This document shows, piece after piece, positions 1 through 8,347 of a stretch of 14,090 nucleotides of DNA. Below the pieces are notes generated by a model, which saw only the letters and a program-made list of their open reading frames with translations, made no database searches and had not been told where the DNA came from. How positions within the stretch are numbered: position 1 is the first letter of the stretch; every line of letters starts with the position of its first letter. The position numbers and the translations under genes were made by a program. The stretch is from NCBI GenBank assembly GCA_020630895.1, contig JAHDII010000063.1:1-14090 (forward strand). Direction: 5' to 3'. Source of the DNA: Saprospiraceae bacterium (GTDB lineage: Bacteria; Bacteroidota; Bacteroidia; Chitinophagales; Saprospiraceae).

Positions 1-279
1 AAATACATAAAATATTTAATATATATACAAACATTAAACTTTATTAATATAAAATCTAAGTTGCAGATGAATCAGTAAATTACACAGTAAATAAGTTCAC
101 AGACCACCGTTATTATTATAATCACTTTGAAAATAATATTTTGTGGATGGTGTACTTAATAATTTTTGACTTTATTAGACTAGACTTTACCATGAATTAT
201 TGATTATAGTCCAATTAATCTTTCATAAAAAACAATTCGTGATAAAGCCTATTCTATGCAACTTAGATTATAAAAAATA

Positions 280-1323
280 TTATAATAAATTCCAAGTCAA
301 TGGTGTTCCTGCAACGATATCTGTTTTCACCTCTTTACCAAGGATATTATTATAATATTTAGGCTCTAGTCCAAACCCTGGTCTAATAATTTTTAAATGC
401 TTTGGTTGAATGGTTTCTCCTTTTAAAATTGTTTTTATCACATAAATAGAACGTTTAAAAGAAATATTTTTTGTTTCTGATTCTAAAACACCATATTTAA
501 TTCTTCCCATTGATAATGATGCCTTTTCTGTTTCAATACATAGTTGTTCTAATTCTTCTGGTTCTAATGAAAAAACACTATCGACTCCGCCGTCTGCTCT
601 ACTTAGTGTAAAATGTTTTTCAATTACTGTTGCACCCATAGCTACAGCAGCAATAGATACTCCAATTCCCATAGTATGATCCGATATACCGACTTGTATA
701 TTATCAAACAACCGTGATAAATGTGGTATAGTTTTAATATTAGAATGGGCTGGATTTGCAGGATATGTACTTGTACATTTTAATAAAATTAAATCTTTAC
801 ATCCATTTTTTCTTAATACTTGAACAGCTTCATCTATATCTGCTAAAGTACTTACTCCTGTTGATATAATTACAGGTTTTCCTGTTTGAGCTACTTTTTT
901 TAATAAAGGATGATGTGTGTTTTCAAATGATGCAATTTTATATGCAGGAACATTTAATGATTCTAAAAAATCTACTGCTGTTTCGTCAAATGGAGAACTA
1001 AAAGCAATCAATCCTTTTTCTCTAGCTCTTTCAAAAATAGGTTGGTGCCATTCCCAAGGAGTATGTGCTTCTTGGTAAAGATCATATAATTCTCTACCCT
1101 TCCATAAAGAATTTTTATTTTCAATAGTATATGCTCCTTTGATAGTCATTGTATCAGGAGTATATGTTTGTAATTTAATGGCATCTGCTCCTGCTTTAGC
1201 TGCTGCATCTACTAAAGCTAAAGCTTTTTTTAAAGATTGATTATGGTTTCCTGATAATTCAGCTATAACAAATGGTTTTAAATTTTTTCCTATTTTTCTA
1301 TTTTTTATTTTGATACAATTCAT
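280..1323 (-). CDS. pseI: Pseudaminic acid synthase PseI
   Basis: Condenses 2,4-diacetamido-2,4,6-trideoxy-L-altrose with phosphoenolpyruvate to give pseudaminic acid, in the cytoplasm. The 347-residue length fits the NeuB/PseI family. An NeuB-type TIM barrel covers about residues 15-275, with AELSGNHNQS at 21-30 and KLQTYTPDTMT at 50-60. DHTMGIGVSIAA (215-226) and EKHFTLSRADGG (235-246) contain His216 and His237, which match the metal-binding histidines of NeuB. A SAF (antifreeze-like) domain follows at about 288-347. The SGNHNQS and LSRADGGVDS signatures favour PseI over sialic or legionaminic acid synthases. It is the last gene of the Pse module and starts 11 bases after the pseGH stop. 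The ATG at 1323 places the conserved N-terminus normally. An ATG 7 bases upstream is out of frame. Family assignment is firm; the exact product depends on the neighbouring Pse genes, which agree with it. Confidence 0.95.
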   Translation of the reverse strand: MNCIKIKNRKIGKNLKPFVIAELSGNHNQSLKKALALVDAAAKAGADAIKLQTYTPDTMTIKGAYTIENKNSLWKGRELYDLYQEAHTPWEWHQPIFERAREKGLIAFSSPFDETAVDFLESLNVPAYKIASFENTHHPLLKKVAQTGKPVIISTGVSTLADIDEAVQVLRKNGCKDLILLKCTSTYPANPAHSNIKTIPHLSRLFDNIQVGISDHTMGIGVSIAAVAMGATVIEKHFTLSRADGGVDSVFSLEPEELEQLCIETEKASLSMGRIKYGVLESETKNISFKRSIYVIKTILKGETIQPKHLKIIRPGFGLEPKYYNNILGKEVKTDIVAGTPLTWNLL

Positions 1324-1334
1324 GATTCATAATT

Positions 1335-2780
1335 TTATGAAGCCGTTAAAAAATGATATTTAAAAACAAGTATTTTTGGAGTTTCATTCATTTCTTTAAA
1401 CCCTAATTTTTTAAAAGTATAAATAGACGGTTTATTTGTATTTTTTACATATCCTTGAATTAATTTTATATTCTTATTTTTTTCAAGTAATTTTTTAATT
1501 CCTTTTTGAATTAATATTTTAGCTAATCCTTTTTTTCTAAATTTTTTATCTAATGAATAACTTATAGTTGCCATTTCATTTTCAACATCAAATCGAATTT
1601 GTCCTACTGGCTTTTGATTTAATTCCATAATAAATAAAAAACAAGATTTTGAAATAATCTTTCTTTTAAACCAATTATAATGATCACTAAAAATAATTCT
1701 TTCATTATTGAAAGATTGTAATCTAGTTTCTTTTTCATTTGTCCATAAAAAATATTGATAAATATCATTAAAAGAAGCTTCTCTAATTTTTACGTTGATT
1801 TGAATTTCTAATTTTTTAAAAATGTTTAACAAACGTTCTGGACTTTTTTTATCTATGGCTTCTTTTTGCAGAGTAATAGATTCTTCTAATTCTTTTTCAG
1901 AAATATTTTTAATATTATTAAAATGAAATGCTAATTTATTTTTTAATAAAAATGCTTGAATATCTTTTTGATTATCTGCAATAGGATATAAAAATAAATT
2001 ACCTCCTATTGTTAAAAATTCAAGTGCTACTGTACTTGGAGAACAAATAGCTGTATCACATTCTCTCATTAATTTTGCCATTTGTACAGCAGACAAACGA
2101 TTCAATATTTGAATAGGAAGAGAAGATGTTTTAGAAAACAATTGAATACTTTTAATATTTTTATTTTTAGCTCCTATAACTACATTACAAGTTTTTATAG
2201 TAGATATTTTTTCACATTGTTTTAATACTTCTAAAGTTTTATTATCTGGATCTTCTCCTCCTAAGCAAATCATTATATTATTAATAGATTTATTGGTTCG
2301 AGATATTTGATTTTCATCTAAAAATGGAGGTCTTAATAATACATAATCCAAACCTAAGTAAAATTTAGTATGAGGAGATGTAGAATAATTTTGAGGAGTA
2401 ATCCCTCCTGAATGATTAATAATTATATCTGCATAAAAATGATAGTTATGAATATCATCAATACAAACTAATTTGGCTACATATTTTTTAATTTGCAATT
2501 GATATTCTGAATCAAAGTGATAGCCATCTAATACAAGTATTGTTTTTTGATTCAGATTATTTTTAATCCATTTAATTTCTTTTGGAAAAGAAAAAGACAT
2601 TGGAATAAAAGTAAAACCTGCATCAGTTATTAATTTAGATAATTCATGATTTTTGATTTTAGTTAAAAAAATGCATTCAAAATGTTGTTCTAATGTTTTT
2701 GCTAAAGCAATGGATCGGATTAGATGTCCTGTGCCTTTATTGTCAAGCACGTCTACTCGGAAATAAATCTGTGTTTTCAT
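1335..2780 (-). CDS. pseG-pseH: Bifunctional PseG-PseH: UDP-sugar hydrolase fused to GNAT N-acetyltransferase
   Basis: This 481-residue protein combines two Pse pathway steps. Residues 1 to about 325 are PseG, a GT-B-like hydrolase removing UDP from UDP-2,4-diacetamido-2,4,6-trideoxy-L-altrose or its precursor. It has KGTGHLIRS with the expected catalytic His19, LDGYHFD at 84-90, LLRPPF at 148-153 and GGEDPDN at 174-180. Residues from about 331 to 481 form a GNAT domain, opening with IREASFNDI, then WTNEKETRLQSFN (346-358) and an acetyl-CoA loop FRKKGLA (414-420). This is PseH-like and would N-acetylate the 4-amino group. No separate pseG or pseH exists nearby, so the fusion completes the pathway. 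Such PseG-GNAT fusions are known in other bacteria. The chosen ATG gives the standard PseG N-terminus (MKTQIYFRVD) and overlaps the end of pseF by 38 bases. The order of acetylation and hydrolysis in the fused enzyme is inferred from the canonical pathway (PseH before PseG). Confidence 0.92.
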   Translation of the reverse strand: MKTQIYFRVDVLDNKGTGHLIRSIALAKTLEQHFECIFLTKIKNHELSKLITDAGFTFIPMSFSFPKEIKWIKNNLNQKTILVLDGYHFDSEYQLQIKKYVAKLVCIDDIHNYHFYADIIINHSGGITPQNYSTSPHTKFYLGLDYVLLRPPFLDENQISRTNKSINNIMICLGGEDPDNKTLEVLKQCEKISTIKTCNVVIGAKNKNIKSIQLFSKTSSLPIQILNRLSAVQMAKLMRECDTAICSPSTVALEFLTIGGNLFLYPIADNQKDIQAFLLKNKLAFHFNNIKNISEKELEESITLQKEAIDKKSPERLLNIFKKLEIQINVKIREASFNDIYQYFLWTNEKETRLQSFNNERIIFSDHYNWFKRKIISKSCFLFIMELNQKPVGQIRFDVENEMATISYSLDKKFRKKGLAKILIQKGIKKLLEKNKNIKLIQGYVKNTNKPSIYTFKKLGFKEMNETPKILVFKYHFLTAS

Positions 2781-3471
2781 AGTACTGGTTGATTAATTTA
2801 TATTTCAATTCTGCCATTTGCCAATCTGTTTCTGTATCTATATCTTGCACTTCTTTTTCTTGCAAAATAATAGAGCCGCTATTTGAGGTGAATAGACTTT
2901 TCTGTTGCAATAATTTTTTAATATTAAACCAATAAAATTGCCCAGAGTCGTGATATGTTTCTTGTAAATCTTGTGTTCGTTTATTTACATTTTGAGGCAT
3001 TGCCATTTTGAGTTTGCCATTTTGAGTAATTTGCAATGCTCGTTGTATTGGATAAGTATATTTAACTACAGGAACGACACTATCTAATTTTTCTTTTTGT
3101 ATTTTTCTAAAAGCATTTCTAATTTGTAAAGGAGATACTAATGCTGCTGTAGGATAAATGCAACAAGCATAAGCAAATACAATTCCTTGTTTTTTATAGT
3201 TTTCTATAACTTCAAGCAATACATCAACTGTTGTTGCTATATCAGAAGCATTTTGTAAGCTTCTTTTGAATGGTACATTTGCTCCATAAAATTGAGCTAT
3301 ATCTGCTATTTCTTCATCTTCAGTAGAAACCATTATTTCATCAAAAACTTTAGAATGAATTGCATTTTGAATGGAATAAGAAATAATAGGTTTTCCTAAA
3401 AAATTTCTAATATTTTTACGATATACTCTTTTGCTTCCTCCTCTTGCTGGTATTATTGCTAGTGTTCTCAT
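2743..3471 (-). CDS. pseF: CMP-pseudaminic acid synthetase PseF
   Basis: Activates pseudaminic acid with CTP to CMP-pseudaminic acid, the donor for transfer. The 242-residue protein is a NeuA/PseF-type cytidylyltransferase. It has the nucleotide-binding N-terminus IPARGGSKRVYRKNI (7-21), YHDSGQFYWF (173-182), diagnostic for the PseF branch, and QDIDTETDW (209-217), which carries the C-terminal metal-binding acidic residues. The conserved domain ends near residue 227. The last 12 or so residues (ending NTDLFPSRRA) are read from DNA that also encodes the start of pseGH and look like an overlap-generated extension. At the other end its first 18 codons overlap the end of pseC by 56 bases. The ATG at 3471 is fixed by the conserved motif only six residues in. 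The overlaps suggest translational coupling in the order pseC-pseF-pseGH. Confidence 0.94.
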   Translation of the reverse strand: MRTLAIIPARGGSKRVYRKNIRNFLGKPIISYSIQNAIHSKVFDEIMVSTEDEEIADIAQFYGANVPFKRSLQNASDIATTVDVLLEVIENYKKQGIVFAYACCIYPTAALVSPLQIRNAFRKIQKEKLDSVVPVVKYTYPIQRALQITQNGKLKMAMPQNVNKRTQDLQETYHDSGQFYWFNIKKLLQQKSLFTSNSGSIILQEKEVQDIDTETDWQMAELKYKLINQYYENTDLFPSRRA

Positions 3472-4621
3472 TGAAAAATTCTTTTATATGATTAATAATT
3501 TGTGCTAATTCTTGATTTTTTAAAGAAGGATACATCGGTAAACTCAAGCCATGTTGATAATATTTTTCAGCATGAGGCATATCTCCTTTTCGCCAACCTA
3601 ATTTTTGGTAATAGGGCATCGTGTGTACAGGAATATAATGCACTTGAACATAAATACCTTTAGATTGTAAATAATTATATAATGCTAATCTTTCTTCTAC
3701 CTGAATGATATACAAATGAAAAGCATGATCAATAGATTTTGGAGGATGTATCATTCGGATAGGTAAATCCGAAAGTGTTTCATTATATATTCGAGCGATT
3801 TCTCTTCTACGGTCTAAGCCTTCTTCTGCTCTTTCTAATTGAGAAATTCCTAAAGAACATGCAATATCTCCCAAACGATAATTATATCCTAACTCTTTCA
3901 TTTCATAATACCAAGGACCATGATTTTCCTTCATTTGCAAAGGATCTTTAGTAATGCCATGTGTTCTTAATAATCTTAATTTTTGGTATAATTCAAAATT
4001 ATTAGTAGTGATCATTCCCCCTTCTCCACAAGCAATATGTTTAACCGGATGAAATGAAAAAATAGTAGCATCAGCATAATTACCATTTCCTGTTTTTTGA
4101 AGTTTCCCTTTTGTATCTATAAAACTAGCTCCTGGAGCATGACAAGCATCTTCTATTAGCCACAAATCATGTTCATTTGCTAAATCTCTATAAGCTTCCA
4201 TATCTACAGGATACCCTGCAAAACTCACTGGAATGATCCCAGAATAAGTGCCTTTAGGTGCTGTTTGTAATAATTGTTTTATGTTTAATATATCTAGTAA
4301 TAATGTGTCTGGATCAATATCAGAAAATATAACTTCAGCATCACAATATCTAATACAATTAGCACTTGCCGCAAATGTTATAGGAGTTGTAATAACTTTA
4401 CTTTTAGGTTTTGTATTCAGAGCTTTAACAGCTAAATGTAATGCTGTAGTACCATTTGAAACTGCTACAGCATATTGAGCTCCTACATAATCAGCAAACT
4501 TTTGTTCGAATTCTGCAACGGCAGGTCCCTGTGTCAACCAATCAGATTGTAATGTTTTGACAACAGCTTCAATATCTTTTTGAGTAATTTCCTGCCTTCC
4601 GTATGGAATATTTAGTTTCAT
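3416..4621 (-). CDS. pseC: UDP-4-amino-4,6-dideoxy-N-acetyl-beta-L-altrosamine transaminase PseC
   Basis: PLP-dependent transfer of an amino group to C4 of the PseB product. The 401-residue protein belongs to the DegT/DnrJ/EryC1/StrS aminotransferase family (fold type I). Visible motifs are the N-terminal IPYGRQEI, SNGTTALHLA (55-64, phosphate-binding region), IEDACHAPGA (156-165, Asp158 at the PLP pyridine) and SFHPVKHIACGEGGM (189-203), where Lys194 is the Schiff-base lysine. The conserved domain ends near IKEFFNE. The last 18 residues include a basic tail (SKRRKQKSIS) produced by reading the start of pseF in another frame, so the tail may carry no selected function. It starts 77 bases after the pseB stop. 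Position between pseB and pseF supports PseC over other sugar aminotransferases of the family. Confidence 0.94.
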   Translation of the reverse strand: MKLNIPYGRQEITQKDIEAVVKTLQSDWLTQGPAVAEFEQKFADYVGAQYAVAVSNGTTALHLAVKALNTKPKSKVITTPITFAASANCIRYCDAEVIFSDIDPDTLLLDILNIKQLLQTAPKGTYSGIIPVSFAGYPVDMEAYRDLANEHDLWLIEDACHAPGASFIDTKGKLQKTGNGNYADATIFSFHPVKHIACGEGGMITTNNFELYQKLRLLRTHGITKDPLQMKENHGPWYYEMKELGYNYRLGDIACSLGISQLERAEEGLDRRREIARIYNETLSDLPIRMIHPPKSIDHAFHLYIIQVEERLALYNYLQSKGIYVQVHYIPVHTMPYYQKLGWRKGDMPHAEKYYQHGLSLPMYPSLKNQELAQIINHIKEFFNENTSNNTSKRRKQKSIS

Positions 4622-4698
4622 AATTAGTATATTTTAATGTTATTAAATACTATCGGGACTTCAATTGTACGAGCTACATTTGTTATAATATTTAATCA

Positions 4699-5754
4699 TT
4701 ATGCTGCTTTCAAATTATCATTATCACCAAATTGATAATTTAATTCTTCTTTAATTATTTGTTGAATATCATGAACATCTAACCAAAGTGTATTTTCTTC
4801 TGAATTGTATGTAAATCCTACAGGAACTTCTTTTGCATTTTCAAATTGATAATGATTTAAATAATCTTTTTTAGAAATTCCTTGATAATCTAAATTCGTA
4901 GGACAAATGATAAAATGATGATCCAATTCTATAGTATTAAAACTATCTGCCGCAGTAATCATTTCTTCATGTAGTTTTTCTCCTGGACGGATACCAATAA
5001 TTCGTTGTACACATGAAGGAGCAATAGCTTTTGCAATATCTGTAATTTTATAAGAAGGCAATTTGCTCACATAAATTTCTCCTCCCATAGCTCTTTGTAA
5101 AGCAAACATTACTAAATCTACTCCTCCTTGAAGAGAAATATTAAAACGTGTCATTTTAGGATGCGTAATAGGTAAATATCCATCTTGTTTTTTCTTTAAA
5201 AAGAAAGGCATTACTGAACCTCTAGATCCCGCTACATTGCCATATCTAACTACAGAAAAAGTTAGGTTTCTATTTCCTCTCATATTATTAGCAGCAACAA
5301 ATAATTTATCTGAACATAATTTAGTGGCTCCATACAAATTAATAGGTGCTGCTGCTTTGTCTGTTGAAAGGGCTACTACTTTTTGAACTTTAGTTTTTAA
5401 TGCTGCTGTAATAATGTTTTGAGCTCCTCCAATATTCGTTTTAATACATTCTGTAGGATTATACTCTGCTGCAGGAACTTGTTTTAAAGCTGCTGCATGA
5501 ACAATAATATCAATGCCTTCACAAGCTTGTATTAATCGTTCTACATCCCTTACATCTCCTATAAAATATCTCATTGCTGGATATACTTTAGGAGAAAATT
5601 GTTGCATCATTTCATATTGCTTTAATTCATCTCGGCTAAAGACCACTAATCTTTTAACTTTAGGAAATCTTTCTAGGGTTGTTTGGATAAATTTCTTTCC
5701 AAAAGAACCTGTTCCTCCTGTTATTAGTATTGATTTATGATTTAAGTCTAACAT
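4699..5754 (-). CDS. pseB: UDP-GlcNAc 4,6-dehydratase (inverting) PseB
   Basis: First step of the Pse pathway: NADP-dependent 4,6-dehydration with C5 inversion of UDP-GlcNAc to the 4-keto-L-arabino sugar. The 351-residue protein is an extended short-chain dehydrogenase/reductase. The Rossmann motif is GGTGSFG (13-19) and the catalytic region reads STDKAA (130-135, with the Asp-Lys pair characteristic of this dehydratase branch) followed by YGATK (Tyr141, Lys145). RPGEKLHEEMI, typical of the UDP-GlcNAc dehydratase/epimerase group, is near residue 257. FENAKEVPVGFTYNSE and a WLDV segment near the C-terminus match PseB rather than the membrane-bound retaining dehydratases. It is the first gene after a minus-strand terminator (5891-5925), so it probably opens its own transcript. 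The 21-bp repeat pair lies 87-128 bases upstream of its start. Confidence 0.94.
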   Translation of the reverse strand: MLDLNHKSILITGGTGSFGKKFIQTTLERFPKVKRLVVFSRDELKQYEMMQQFSPKVYPAMRYFIGDVRDVERLIQACEGIDIIVHAAALKQVPAAEYNPTECIKTNIGGAQNIITAALKTKVQKVVALSTDKAAAPINLYGATKLCSDKLFVAANNMRGNRNLTFSVVRYGNVAGSRGSVMPFFLKKKQDGYLPITHPKMTRFNISLQGGVDLVMFALQRAMGGEIYVSKLPSYKITDIAKAIAPSCVQRIIGIRPGEKLHEEMITAADSFNTIELDHHFIICPTNLDYQGISKKDYLNHYQFENAKEVPVGFTYNSEENTLWLDVHDIQQIIKEELNYQFGDNDNLKAA

Positions 5755-5840
5755 TTATATTTAATTTTATGTTTTAATAAATAATTGTTTGTAATTGATG
5801 ATATAAAACTATGGAGAAACTAGGTTGGGAAAAGGATTTT

Positions 5841-5882
5841 TTCGGTTTTCGGTAGAAAGTCTTCGGTTTTTGACAGAAAATA
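5841..5882. repeat. Pair of 21-bp direct units, intergenic copy A
   Basis: Two adjacent units occupy 5841-5861 and 5862-5882. Both begin TTCGGTTTT and share AGAAA at the same offset, with about 16 of 21 positions identical. The pair sits between the terminator and the start of pseB. A related pair with the same 21-bp spacing is at 11812-11853. No inverted symmetry is visible, so this does not look like a hairpin or a simple dimer operator. The role is unknown: an upstream regulatory element or a dispersed intergenic repeat are both possible. Confidence 0.65.
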
Positions 5883-5890
5883 TACTGAGC

Positions 5891-5925
5891 AAAAAAAAAT
5901 CGCATAATTTTTCAATTATACGATT
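5891..5925 (-). terminator. Intrinsic (Rho-independent) terminator after the GT4 gene
   Basis: Read on the minus strand, 5925-5914 (AATCGTATAATT) pairs with 5909-5898 (AATTATGCGATT) over 12 base pairs with one G-U wobble. The loop is GAAA (5913-5910). The stem is followed directly by a run of seven U (nine counting the last two stem bases). It lies 29 bases after the stop of the glycosyltransferase gene and separates the polymer-assembly module from the Pse module. The stem is AT-rich with only two or three G-C pairs, so efficiency may be moderate. On the plus strand no T-run follows, so it is one-directional. Confidence 0.8.
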
Positions 5926-5953
5926 GCAAACCTAATTAGAAGAAAATTTTATT

Positions 5954-7081
5954 TTAACAATAATCCATAGATATCTTTTGATGTAATACAGATGCTGATC
6001 TATCCCATGAATATAGCATTTTCACTTGATTTCTATACTCTGTATTAATTTTATTATTGGGTGTTTTTTGTAATAATGTTTTTAAAGAATTTTTAAATAA
6101 ATAATAATTATTAGGATCTTTTAAATTATTTTCAAAAAACGAAAAATCTTGCATTGCTGTTTGATTGGAGCATAGTGTTTCTATTCCTAATGCTGCTGCT
6201 TCTATTGGAGGAATTCCAAAACCTTCAGCTCTTGATGGATAAACAAAAACTCTAGCTGCTTGATATATTTTCATGAGATCTTCTTCATTGAGATAAGTAA
6301 GCCAATGTATTTTATTAGGATATTTTTTTTGAAACGATATAATTTTAGAAGCTATTTTTTCATCATCCAATGTATTATTTCCTACAAGAACTAATTGTAT
6401 TCCTTTTTTTGCCAACTGCAAATCTTTATACATTTCTAAAAGGACATCTTGATTTTTTCTTCTTTCTATTCTGCTCACTAATAATATATAGTTTTCAATA
6501 TTAAATTTTTCTTTAATTTCTTTTTGCACTTTAGTTTTATCAAAAGAGGAAAAAAATTTAGGATGCACCGCATTAGGTGTTATAGAAATAGTTTTTTGTG
6601 GAATATTAAACCATTCTGAAATTCTATTTTTAGAATAATTAGAAACGGTCAAACGTATGTCACTTCTTTCCAAAGATTTCTTAAATAAATATTTTCGCTT
6701 TAACCTATACCACAAAGAAAAGTTAGTCCAAAAGTCTAAAAACAAAACATCATGAGTTGTTACAATGTGCTTAGATTTTTTTCTAAAAGGTGTTACATAT
6801 TGAAAATGAGAATAATCAATTTTATATTTTTTTTCTATTCGAGGAAATAAAAATAGAAATAAATTCATTCTTGAAATTTTGGGCAAAGAAATAAAATGTT
6901 CATCATCAACAAAAGGAAAATCCTTTTTGATATCTTCTTTTTGATACCCTGCAAAAAACAATTCATAATGTTCTGAATATTTTTCATACAAAGCAGTATA
7001 TAATCCTTTTATATAAGTTAAAACTCCTTGACCTTCTCCTCCAACACATCGGGCATCAATTAATATTTTTATTTTTTTCAT
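5954..7081 (-). CDS. GT4-type glycosyltransferase (GT-B fold)
   Basis: Likely adds one sugar to the lipid-linked repeat unit on the cytoplasmic face of the membrane. The 375-residue protein has the two-domain GT-B layout. The N-terminal half opens IKILIDARCVGGEGQGV (residues 4-20), the glycine-rich acceptor-side loop, and carries TTHDVLFLD (108-116). The C-terminal donor-binding half starts near VSRIERRKN (202-210) and contains AEGFGIPPIEAA (285-296). Glu286 and Glu294 there form the EX7E motif of retaining GT4 enzymes. Donor and acceptor cannot be read from the sequence; a nucleotide-hexose donor is most typical of the family. It is the last gene of the upstream module, 24 bases after the wzy-like gene, and is followed by a terminator. 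It is unlikely to be the Pse transferase, since CMP-sugar users belong to other families. Confidence 0.88.
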   Translation of the reverse strand: MKKIKILIDARCVGGEGQGVLTYIKGLYTALYEKYSEHYELFFAGYQKEDIKKDFPFVDDEHFISLPKISRMNLFLFLFPRIEKKYKIDYSHFQYVTPFRKKSKHIVTTHDVLFLDFWTNFSLWYRLKRKYLFKKSLERSDIRLTVSNYSKNRISEWFNIPQKTISITPNAVHPKFFSSFDKTKVQKEIKEKFNIENYILLVSRIERRKNQDVLLEMYKDLQLAKKGIQLVLVGNNTLDDEKIASKIISFQKKYPNKIHWLTYLNEEDLMKIYQAARVFVYPSRAEGFGIPPIEAAALGIETLCSNQTAMQDFSFFENNLKDPNNYYLFKNSLKTLLQKTPNNKINTEYRNQVKMLYSWDRSASVLHQKISMDYC

Positions 7082-7105
7082 AATATTTATTTTTAATTTT
7101 TAAAA

Positions 7106-8347
7106 TTATTTTTTCATATTTACATAGGCGAAACAAATAATACAAAACCAAATGAGTTGAGTATTTATATTAGCATTAGGAAGAATTAAAAAAAACAAGA
7201 GCCAAAAAGTAAAATTAAGTTTATAGAAATGAACATATAATAATATAAAAAACAAAATTCCTCCTATAATACCATAATCAAAAAACAAAGCAGGAATGAT
7301 TCCTGTATCAACAGAAACTCTTTCTTCATCAACTAAAATACCTTCTAAAAAATCAGATAAAAAAATACCAGAAGCTCCTGCTCCATTTCCTATAACAAAG
7401 GTAGAAACATCATGTTGTGACAACAATAAATAAGTAGGTCCAATTCTAGCAAATGCACTAGCATCTGTTTCTTGCAATTTCAAAACCCTAGCTCTAGAAG
7501 AATAACTATTATCTAAAGTAATTTTTGAAACATTCACAATTCTTTGAATTGCTTTATTATTGATATAAGGAAGTATTAAAACAATAATAAAAAATAATGC
7601 CGTAAATAAAAATGGTAATATTTTTTTCAACAATACATTACCTCTTTTATATACAACAATTATCCAATCTAATATAATTATAACAAAGAATATAAATCCA
7701 TAAGATGAGGTGGTTAACACCATACACAAAAATAAAGTTACAAATAAATAAACAGTAGCTCTATCTAATTGATGATTATTTAAATGCGAATAAGAAATAA
7801 AAGCAACATTTAAAATAAAAGCAGCATAAGAAGGTTCTGATGAAAAACCCATAGGACGTCCTATACCTTCTTGATCTATATAAATTTGTACAACACTGTT
7901 AATAAGAGGATGATAAAAAGATAACAAATTCATCATCATTCCTAAAACTAAATTAAAAAAATATAAATAAATAATAGTTTTCAATAGTTTTTTAACTACA
8001 TCTTTTTTACATAATTTAATACAATACAAAATAATATAAAATTCTATACAATAAATTAAAGTATATAATATTGAAGTATATCGTATATTGGGGTAATTAA
8101 ATAAATTAACACCCAAAATATAAATAATAAACACAAATAAAAAAACAGATATACTTTTATGTATTTTGGGCTCTATCAAGAACACATAAACTATAGTAAA
8201 TCCCATTATTAAATGAAAAGGGGTTAAAATAGCTTTTCCTATTTGCACAATACTAATTCCTGTAAACGACAAACTTAGCAAGAAAATAAATGTCCATTTT
8301 TCGGCACTAGTAAAATTAATATTATTTATATTTTTAAGCAGCAACAT
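7106..8347 (-). CDS. wzy: Wzy-type O-antigen/polysaccharide polymerase
   Basis: Predicted integral inner-membrane protein of 413 residues with roughly ten to twelve hydrophobic segments. Family members polymerise undecaprenyl-linked repeat units on the periplasmic side. Supporting motifs are GRPMGFSSEPSYAA (163-176), the R..G...EPS pattern often seen in Wzy proteins of Bacteroidota, and LTTSSYGF (211-218), resembling the L(T)xSxxG helix of the Wzy_C/O-antigen ligase superfamily. A large extracytoplasmic loop (about 262-348) contains SSRARVLK and GNGAGASG. Wzy proteins diverge strongly, so the call rests on topology, these short motifs and position between a flippase and glycosyltransferases. 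The WaaL ligase fold is similar and cannot be fully excluded. Its start overlaps the preceding gene by 14 bases, implying coupled translation. Confidence 0.82.
   Translation of the reverse strand: MLLLKNINNINFTSAEKWTFIFLLSLSFTGISIVQIGKAILTPFHLIMGFTIVYVFLIEPKIHKSISVFLFVFIIYILGVNLFNYPNIRYTSILYTLIYCIEFYIILYCIKLCKKDVVKKLLKTIIYLYFFNLVLGMMMNLLSFYHPLINSVVQIYIDQEGIGRPMGFSSEPSYAAFILNVAFISYSHLNNHQLDRATVYLFVTLFLCMVLTTSSYGFIFFVIIILDWIIVVYKRGNVLLKKILPFLFTALFFIIVLILPYINNKAIQRIVNVSKITLDNSYSSRARVLKLQETDASAFARIGPTYLLLSQHDVSTFVIGNGAGASGIFLSDFLEGILVDEERVSVDTGIIPALFFDYGIIGGILFFILLYVHFYKLNFTFWLLFFLILPNANINTQLIWFCIICFAYVNMKK

Noticed and set aside
60..193. Plus-strand open stretch of about 44 codons in the gap after pseI, with a segment (FENNILW) loosely like the PseB C-terminus
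   Set aside because: No start codon in its first two thirds, it sits in AT-rich DNA, and the resemblance covers only a few residues. Treated as chance; a translated search against PseB C-termini would settle it.
1..279. Region after pseI checked for a terminator
   Set aside because: Several short AT-only palindromes (for example around 269-288) but none forms a stable stem followed by a T-run on the minus strand.
4248..4478. Plus-strand open frame inside pseC
   Set aside because: Antisense shadow of a well-supported gene with no recognisable protein features. The same applies to plus-strand frames at 5513-5740, 8618-8800, 11359-11553 and 13685-13885.
4622..4698. 77-base gap between pseB and pseC examined for a promoter or attenuator
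   Set aside because: Only weak imperfect AT-rich inverted matches were seen, with no T-run or promoter-like pair.
5804..5811. Minus-strand TAGTTTTA about 50 bases before pseB, close to the Bacteroidota -7 element TAnnTTTG
   Set aside because: The last base differs from the consensus and no TTG is found at the expected distance upstream. Too weak to call a promoter.
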